From NCBI GenBank assembly GCA_002327405.1, contig DCVO01000024.1:242-21867 (forward strand): a stretch of 21,626 bases of DNA, in the 5' to 3' direction. The DNA is from Thiobacillus sp. UBA2186. GTDB taxonomy: Bacteria; Pseudomonadota; Gammaproteobacteria; Burkholderiales; Thiobacillaceae. This document shows positions 16,827-21,626 of this stretch, piece after piece. How positions within the stretch are numbered: position 1 is the first letter of the stretch; every line of letters begins with the position of its first letter. The notes under the pieces are model-generated. The model had not been told where the DNA came from, did not search any database, and saw nothing but the letters and a program-made list of their open reading frames with translations. Position numbers and translations under genes: made by a program.

Positions 16827-16831
16827 CGTGG

Positions 16832-17776
16832 TTATCCCTCCCCCGGCCTGACCCCCGCCACCTTGCTCATCGCCAGATTCGCCGCCGCCGTCCTCGTTTC
16901 CACGCCCAGCTTTTCGAACACGTGTTCCAGGTGCTTGTTTACCGTGCGCGGGCTGGTGCCGAGGATTTCGCCGATGTCCTTGTTGATCTTGCCTTTGCTC
17001 ACCCAGTAGAGCACTTCGGCCTCGCGCAGGGTGAGGCGGAAGGCGGCCATGAGGGCTTCTAGGGTGGAGGCGTGGTTTTCTTCGCGCAGCACCAGCAGCC
17101 ATTCGCCTTCGTGGCCCAGGCTGCTGGGGTCGTGCAGGGTGGCGAGCAGGCGGCGCGATTGGTCGGCGACGAGCACGGGCGGTTCGCGGTTTTCCAGTTT
17201 TGCCTGCTGTGCTTCCTTGATCCAGGCCAGCAGGCGCGGCGGGGTTTGTTCGGGTTCGACGGCGAAGTAGTCGCGCAGCAGTTTGCGCGCGAGCGGGGTC
17301 TGCCACACCATGCGGCCGTCGGCGGAACGCACGGCCACGGTGGCCTGGCCGAAGGCGTCGAGCGCGGTGCGAGCCTGCTTCATCTGGCGTGCGTTCTGCA
17401 TGTGGGCGGCGATGCGCGCCAGCACTTCCTGCGGCTTGATGGGCTTGGTGACGTAGTCGGCGCCGCCGGCGGCGAAGGCGGCCACCACGTGCTCGGTTTC
17501 GGTGAGCCCGGTCATGAAGATGATGGGGATGTGCTGGGTGGCGAAGTCGGCCTTGAGCCGCCGCGCCACTTCGAAGCCGTCCATGCCGGGCATGACGGCG
17601 TCGAGCAGGATGACGTCGGGCCGGCTGTGGCCGGCGCGCTGCAGGGCGCTTTCGCCGTTGGTGGCGACCAGCACGGTGTAGCCGGCTTCGTCGAGGGCGT
17701 CGTGCAGCAGGGAAAGGTTTTCCGGGACGTCGTCGACGATGAGGACGATGTCGGCGCTGGCGCGGTCAAGCGTCAT
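16832..17776 (-). CDS. Response regulator: receiver, PAS-like middle, LuxR-type HTH
   Basis: The product is 314 aa. The receiver domain (about 8-125) has the acidic pair Asp15-Asp16, phospho-acceptor Asp59 (VILLDAVMPG), Thr89 and Lys111 (VTKPI). A middle region (about 135-235) looks PAS-like (AFGQATVAVRSADGRMVWQT). The C-terminal LuxR/FixJ HTH (about 246-305) contains LTLREAEVLYWVSKG and TSPRTVNKHLEHVFEKLGV. It is a DNA-binding output partner for the kinase encoded just upstream. The frame is open beyond, but the ATG at 17776 has GAGGTG five bases upstream and overlaps the kinase gene end by 11 bp, which indicates coupled translation. Target genes are unknown; the urt operon is the obvious candidate. 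Confidence 0.92.
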   Translation of the reverse strand: MTLDRASADIVLIVDDVPENLSLLHDALDEAGYTVLVATNGESALQRAGHSRPDVILLDAVMPGMDGFEVARRLKADFATQHIPIIFMTGLTETEHVVAAFAAGGADYVTKPIKPQEVLARIAAHMQNARQMKQARTALDAFGQATVAVRSADGRMVWQTPLARKLLRDYFAVEPEQTPPRLLAWIKEAQQAKLENREPPVLVADQSRRLLATLHDPSSLGHEGEWLLVLREENHASTLEALMAAFRLTLREAEVLYWVSKGKINKDIGEILGTSPRTVNKHLEHVFEKLGVETRTAAANLAMSKVAGVRPGEG

Positions 17777-20700
17777 GGCGCACCTCGCTCGATTCACCAT
17801 CCAGCCCCTTGCGCAGGATTTCGCGCATGGCGTCGAACTGGAACTGCCGCGCCAGCTGGCGCATGACGTCGGCGAAGTCGGCGTAGCTCTCATCGTTCTG
17901 CGCGATCTCGTCGAGCCTGGTGTGGATGCCGCGCACGTAGCCGAGCTGGATCTGCTCGTCCAGTTTCAGCAGGTCTGCCTGCGGCGGGTAGCGCAGTTGT
18001 GCCGGCGGTGCGGCGGCAATGGCTTCTTTTGGCGGCGCTTCCGCGGTCACCCATTCCAGGCCCAGGCGCTGGCCGATCCAGTCCAGCAGCTCGTCCACGC
18101 GCACCGGCTTGGTGATGAAGTTCTCGGCGCTGACGCCGGCATCGTTGTCGGTGACTTTTTCGAAGGCGTTGGCGGAGATGACGGCGATCTCGGCGTCGCT
18201 GATGCCGCTCTCACGGATGCGGCGGATGGTCTCCCAGCCGTCGATGCCGGGCATGGCCAGGTCCATGAAAACGAGGTGCGGGCGGAAGCGCGGGATCAGG
18301 TCCAGGCATTCCTGCCCGGAGGCGGCCTGCGCCACCTGGAAGCCGAGCGGCTCCAGCACGCTCAGCAAAAATTCGCGGTCGGTCTTTTCGTTGTCGACGA
18401 CGAGGATGCGGCGGCGCACGCCCACGTAGCCGATGCGATGGGCGCGGCGGTTTTTTTCCGCGGCGTGCGAAGTCTGCGGCAGGAACAGGCGCACGCGGAA
18501 GCACGAGCCCTTGCCCGGCGTGCTCTCAACGCGCATTTCGCCGCCCATCAGGTCGGTGAGCATTTTGGCGATGGTGAGGCCCAGCCCGGTGCCGCCGGTG
18601 GCGCCGACGTGGGCCGCGCTGCCGCGCGAGAAAGGTTCGAAGATGTGCGTGAGTTCTTCCGGCGCGATGCCGGGGCCGCTGTCCTCGATTTCGAACACGG
18701 CCATTTCGCGCTGGTATTTGAGGCGGAAGCTGACTTGCCCCTGCATGGTGAATTTCACCGCGTTGCCCAGGATGTTGATGAGGATCTGGCGCAGGCGGCG
18801 CTCGTCGGCGCGCACCACCGCGGGCAGTTCGCCCTGCGGCTCGTAGCTGAAGCCGATGCCCTTGTTGCGCGCCTGCAGTTCGAACATGCCGACGATCTGC
18901 TGCACGAAGTCGCGGAAATCCAGCGGCTTCATGTTCAGGCTCAGCTTGCCGCTCTCGATGCGGGCGATGTCGAGGGTGCCTTCGATCAGCGACAGCAGAT
19001 GGTCGCCGCTGCGGCGGATGACGCTCACCGCCTGGCGCCGGTGCGGCGGGATGGCGTCGTCGCCGTCGAGAATCTGCGCGTAGCCGAGGATGCTGTTGAG
19101 AGGCGTGCGCAGCTCGTGGCTGATGGCGGTGATGTAGCGGCTCTTGGCCTGGTTGGCCTGCTCGGCGACCTGCCTGGCGCGCTGCAGCTGTTCGTCGGTG
19201 CGCCGGTGCGAGGCGATCTCCTCGCGCAGCAGCTGGGTCTGGCGGTTGGATTCCTCCTGCGCCACCTGCCGGCTCTTGCCGGCCAGCACCACCCACCAGG
19301 CGACGACGGCGGTCACCAGCAATAATGCCGCACTGGCGCGCAGAAAGGCATCGCGCAAATGGGATAAAAGATAGCCGTCGCCTTCGCCCAGGATCAGCAC
19401 CTCCTGGTAATACAGCAGCCCCACCAAGAGGCCCATGATGGCGACGAAGCCGAGCATGAGCAACAGATAGTGCGCGAGACCGGCCTGCAGATAGGGTTTG
19501 AGCGAGGCGGGCAGCAGGCGTTCGAGCAGGGCGGTCCATTGTTCCACCAGCCGCGCCTGCGGCTTGCACAGGTCGTGGCAACGCGCATCCAGGGTACAGC
19601 ACAGCGAGCAGATGTGCCCCTGGTAGGCGGGGCAGGCGGCCATGTCCTCGCCTTCGTAGTCCTTGCCGCAGACGCTGCAGGTGTGCGAGGCGCTGGAGGC
19701 GTGGGGCTGGCGCGCGAGGTAGTAGCGGCCCTTGGTGAGCCAGGCGATCAGCGGCGAGCAGACCAGGGCCGCGATGAGCGCGATGAAGATGGCGTAGGGT
19801 TGCAGCGCTTCGCCGAACAGTCCGACGTAGGCCGACACCGACAAGGCGGAGGCGATGCCCATGGCGCCGAGGCCCACGGGGTTGATGTCGTAGAGATAGG
19901 CGCGGCGGAATTCGATGCCGGGCGGCGAGAGCCCGAGCGGCTTGTTGATGACGAGGTCGGCCACCACCGCCATCATCCAGGCCACGGCGATGTTGGAGTA
20001 GAGGCCGAGCACGCGGCCCAGGGCCTGGAACACGTCCAGCTCCATCAGCATCAGCGCGATCAGGGTGTTGAATACCACCCACACCACGCGCCCCGGATGG
20101 CTGTGGGTGACGCGCGAGAAGAAGTTGGACCAGGCGAGCGAGCCGGCATAGGCGTTGGTGACGTTGATCTTGAGCTGCGAGATGACCACGAAGATGACCG
20201 TGGCCGCGACCGCGAGGCCGGCGTAAGGGAAGACGTAGCCGTAGGCGACGAGGTACATCTGGTTGGGGTCGATGGCCTGCTCCGGCGACACCGCGTGGGT
20301 GATGGCGAGGTAGGCCAAGAGCGCGCCGCCCAGCATTTTGACCACGCCCGGGATCACCCAGCCCGGCCCGCCCACCAGCACGCCGGACCACCAGCGGCGG
20401 CGGTTCTCTTGCGTGCGTTCGGGCATGAAGCGCAGGTAGTCCACCTGCTCGCCCATCTGGGTGATGAGCGCAAGGCCCACCGCCATGGCCGCGCCGAACA
20501 GGTGCATGTCGAAGCCGGGGTTTTTCGCATCGCGGCCGACATAGCCCATGAGCCCGGCGAAGGCCTGAGGCTCCTGCACGAACAGAAAGATGTAGGGCAA
20601 CAGCAGCAGGATGGCCCAGACCGGCTGGGTGTAGGTCTGCACGCGGCTGATGACGGTGATGCCGTGGGTCACCAGCGGGATCACCACCAGCGCGCAGATG

Positions 20701-21194
20701 AGATAGCCCCAGGCCGGCGGGATGCCGAAGCCCAGCTCCAGCGCATAGGCCATGATGGCCGCTTCCAGCGCGAAGAAGATGAAAGTGAACGAGGCGTAGA
20801 TGAGCGAGGTGATGGTGGAGCCGAGGTAGCCGAAGCCGGCGCCGCGGGTGAGCAGGTCCATGTCCAGCCCGTGGCGCGCGGCGTAGTAGCTGACCGGCAT
20901 TCCGGCGAGGAAGATGATGAGCCCGGTGGCGAGGATGGCGAGCGCGGCGTTGAGGAAGCCGTAGTTGACCAGCAGCGTGGCGCCCACCGCTTCCAGCACC
21001 AGGAAGGAGGCCGCGCCGAAGGCGGTGTTGGCCACGCGCCACTCCGTCCATTTGCGGTAGCTGCGCGGGGTGAAGCGCAGGGCGTAGTCTTCCAGGGTTT
21101 CGTTGGCCACCCAGGTGTTGTAGGCGCGGCGAATCTCGAACACCCGCTGTGCCGCGGGCGAAGACTCGGCGGGGGCGTGTGGTTCGGCGGCCAT
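17766..21194 (-). CDS. NCS1-type transporter fused to hybrid sensor histidine kinase
   Basis: The product is 1142 aa. Domains in order are as follows. A cytosolic N-terminus comes first, then about 12 transmembrane helices of an NCS1 (cytosine/purine/allantoin permease) fold (about 55-490; RGAGFGYLGSTITSLIYASF, and MGEQVDYLRFMP at the usual substrate-helix position). A Cys-rich module has Cys506, 509, 521, 529, 532, 533, 539 and 543. Two more helices (about 573-597 and 614-638) and a coiled coil (640-685) follow. HisKA has His693 (SHELRTP). The ATPase domain has Asn811, DSGPGIA (838-844) and GTGLGL (868-873). The receiver has Asp978 (FMDLAMPG) and Lys1029. A helical tail follows (about 1066-1142). 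All catalytic residues are present. The ATG at 21194 has only a poor ribosome-binding site. The transporter part may sense, carry or both. The ligand is unknown; nitrogenous compounds are suggested by the family and the neighbouring urea genes. Confidence 0.93.
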   Translation of the reverse strand: MAAEPHAPAESSPAAQRVFEIRRAYNTWVANETLEDYALRFTPRSYRKWTEWRVANTAFGAASFLVLEAVGATLLVNYGFLNAALAILATGLIIFLAGMPVSYYAARHGLDMDLLTRGAGFGYLGSTITSLIYASFTFIFFALEAAIMAYALELGFGIPPAWGYLICALVVIPLVTHGITVISRVQTYTQPVWAILLLLPYIFLFVQEPQAFAGLMGYVGRDAKNPGFDMHLFGAAMAVGLALITQMGEQVDYLRFMPERTQENRRRWWSGVLVGGPGWVIPGVVKMLGGALLAYLAITHAVSPEQAIDPNQMYLVAYGYVFPYAGLAVAATVIFVVISQLKINVTNAYAGSLAWSNFFSRVTHSHPGRVVWVVFNTLIALMLMELDVFQALGRVLGLYSNIAVAWMMAVVADLVINKPLGLSPPGIEFRRAYLYDINPVGLGAMGIASALSVSAYVGLFGEALQPYAIFIALIAALVCSPLIAWLTKGRYYLARQPHASSASHTCSVCGKDYEGEDMAACPAYQGHICSLCCTLDARCHDLCKPQARLVEQWTALLERLLPASLKPYLQAGLAHYLLLMLGFVAIMGLLVGLLYYQEVLILGEGDGYLLSHLRDAFLRASAALLLVTAVVAWWVVLAGKSRQVAQEESNRQTQLLREEIASHRRTDEQLQRARQVAEQANQAKSRYITAISHELRTPLNSILGYAQILDGDDAIPPHRRQAVSVIRRSGDHLLSLIEGTLDIARIESGKLSLNMKPLDFRDFVQQIVGMFELQARNKGIGFSYEPQGELPAVVRADERRLRQILINILGNAVKFTMQGQVSFRLKYQREMAVFEIEDSGPGIAPEELTHIFEPFSRGSAAHVGATGGTGLGLTIAKMLTDLMGGEMRVESTPGKGSCFRVRLFLPQTSHAAEKNRRAHRIGYVGVRRRILVVDNEKTDREFLLSVLEPLGFQVAQAASGQECLDLIPRFRPHLVFMDLAMPGIDGWETIRRIRESGISDAEIAVISANAFEKVTDNDAGVSAENFITKPVRVDELLDWIGQRLGLEWVTAEAPPKEAIAAAPPAQLRYPPQADLLKLDEQIQLGYVRGIHTRLDEIAQNDESYADFADVMRQLARQFQFDAMREILRKGLDGESSEVRHDA

Positions 21195-21322
21195 GGTCGG
21201 TCGGGCAAGGTGGAGTCAAGTCCGATGGTAAGGCACGCGAGCGGCTGCGTCCAAGGCCATATGCCCGTCGACTCTTGCTCGTGAGTCCCTTGCCGACAGG
21301 GCCGGGGGATTTCTCCGGGCGA

Positions 21323-21626
21323 TTATCGTTTGGTCTTGTCGCGCTCGATGAGCGCGTAGGCGCTGTGGTTGTGGATGCTTTCGAAATTCTCGGCTTCCAC
21401 GATGTACGCATCGATCAACGCTTCGGCATTCATGGCGGCGGCGACGTCGCGCGCGATGTCTTCCACGAACTTGGGATTGTCGTAGGCGCGCTCGGTGATG
21501 TACTTCTCGTCGGGGCGCTTCAACAGGCTGTACAGTTCGCACGAGGCCTGTTCCTCGATCTTCTTCACCAGGTCCTCGATCCACAGGAAGCCGTTGGTGC
21601 GCGCGGTGACGGTGACGTGCGAGCGC
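21323..21626 (-). CDS. folE2: GTP cyclohydrolase FolE2 (type IB), C-terminal part, cut by window edge
   Basis: About 100 C-terminal codons are visible, and the frame is open to the right edge. Segments RSHVTVTAR, EEQASCELYSLLKRPDEKY, ITERAYDNPKFVEDIARDVA and ENFESIHNHSAYALIE are characteristic of FolE2 (GCYH-IB). This enzyme makes 7,8-dihydroneopterin triphosphate from GTP for folate (and, in some bacteria, queuosine) synthesis. Unlike the zinc enzyme FolE, it works with other metals. An apparent start inside (GTG at 21568) is internal. It ends 128 bp before the sensor kinase. That gap holds no gene and no convincing terminator. Confidence 0.92.
   Translation of the reverse strand, partial: RSHVTVTARTNGFLWIEDLVKKIEEQASCELYSLLKRPDEKYITERAYDNPKFVEDIARDVAAAMNAEALIDAYIVEAENFESIHNHSAYALIERDKTKR

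Noticed and set aside
17739..19325. Long plus-strand open frame (528 codons) opposite the kinase, and a similar one at 19470-21284
   Set aside because: Both lie opposite a convincing multidomain kinase and have low-complexity His/Ala/Gly/Arg composition typical of reverse-frame shadows.
21195..21322. Inverted repeat GACTC-N8-GAGTC (21270-21287) as a folE2 terminator
   Set aside because: The stem is only 5 bp and has no T-run after it on the minus strand.

Overview
The window comes from a high-GC Gram-negative bacterium, most likely a betaproteobacterium. This is inferred from the gene content and the style of the proteins: a complete urtABCDE-ureDABCEFG block, a FolE2 tail that reads like the Neisseria-type enzyme, a CopA-type multicopper oxidase with a TolC-like partner, and many short palindromic intergenic repeats. 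Almost everything is on the minus strand. I saw no rRNA, tRNA, CRISPR array or intact transposase.

Positions 1-2359 (minus) are the promoter-proximal part of a copper/metal resistance cluster. In transcription order it holds a small Cys/His-rich secreted protein, a probable terminator, a 91-aa secreted protein, a TolC-family lipoprotein and the Tat signal of a multicopper oxidase that runs off the left edge. Positions 2507-3877 hold a class I glutamine amidotransferase (minus) and a retropepsin-like aspartic protease (plus). Their start codons touch, with no base between them.

Positions 3874-14816 (minus) are a nitrogen-acquisition block. It runs urtA-B-C-D-E (urea ABC importer), then ureD-A-B-C-E-F-G (Ni urease and its maturation factors), then a small His-containing membrane protein. 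Junctions are tight (ATGA and TGATG overlaps) except at urtA/urtB, which has a strong hairpin, at urtB/urtC, which has a MITE-like inverted repeat, and at ureD/ureA, which has a palindromic repeat next to the ureA ribosome-binding site. Urea would be bound by UrtA, imported by UrtBCDE and hydrolysed in the cytoplasm by UreABC after nickel loading by UreDEFG.

Positions 14817-16831 are an accessory island. It has the urt upstream region, a small antitoxin-like HTH gene broken by a palindromic repeat, and a luciferase-like (LLM) flavin oxidoreductase on the plus strand. The oxidoreductase is bracketed by clusters of a repeat with the core GACCTGACCCCGATA.

Positions 16832-21194 (minus) encode the most striking system. 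A 1142-aa protein fuses an NCS1-type nucleobase transporter to an eight-cysteine module, a histidine kinase, a receiver and a C-terminal helical tail. It overlaps a REC-LuxR response regulator by 11 bp. Its position next to urt/ure suggests, without proof, a transporter-like sensor of a nitrogenous compound that controls nitrogen or urea genes. The right edge (21323-21626) is the C-terminal part of folE2, which continues beyond the window.
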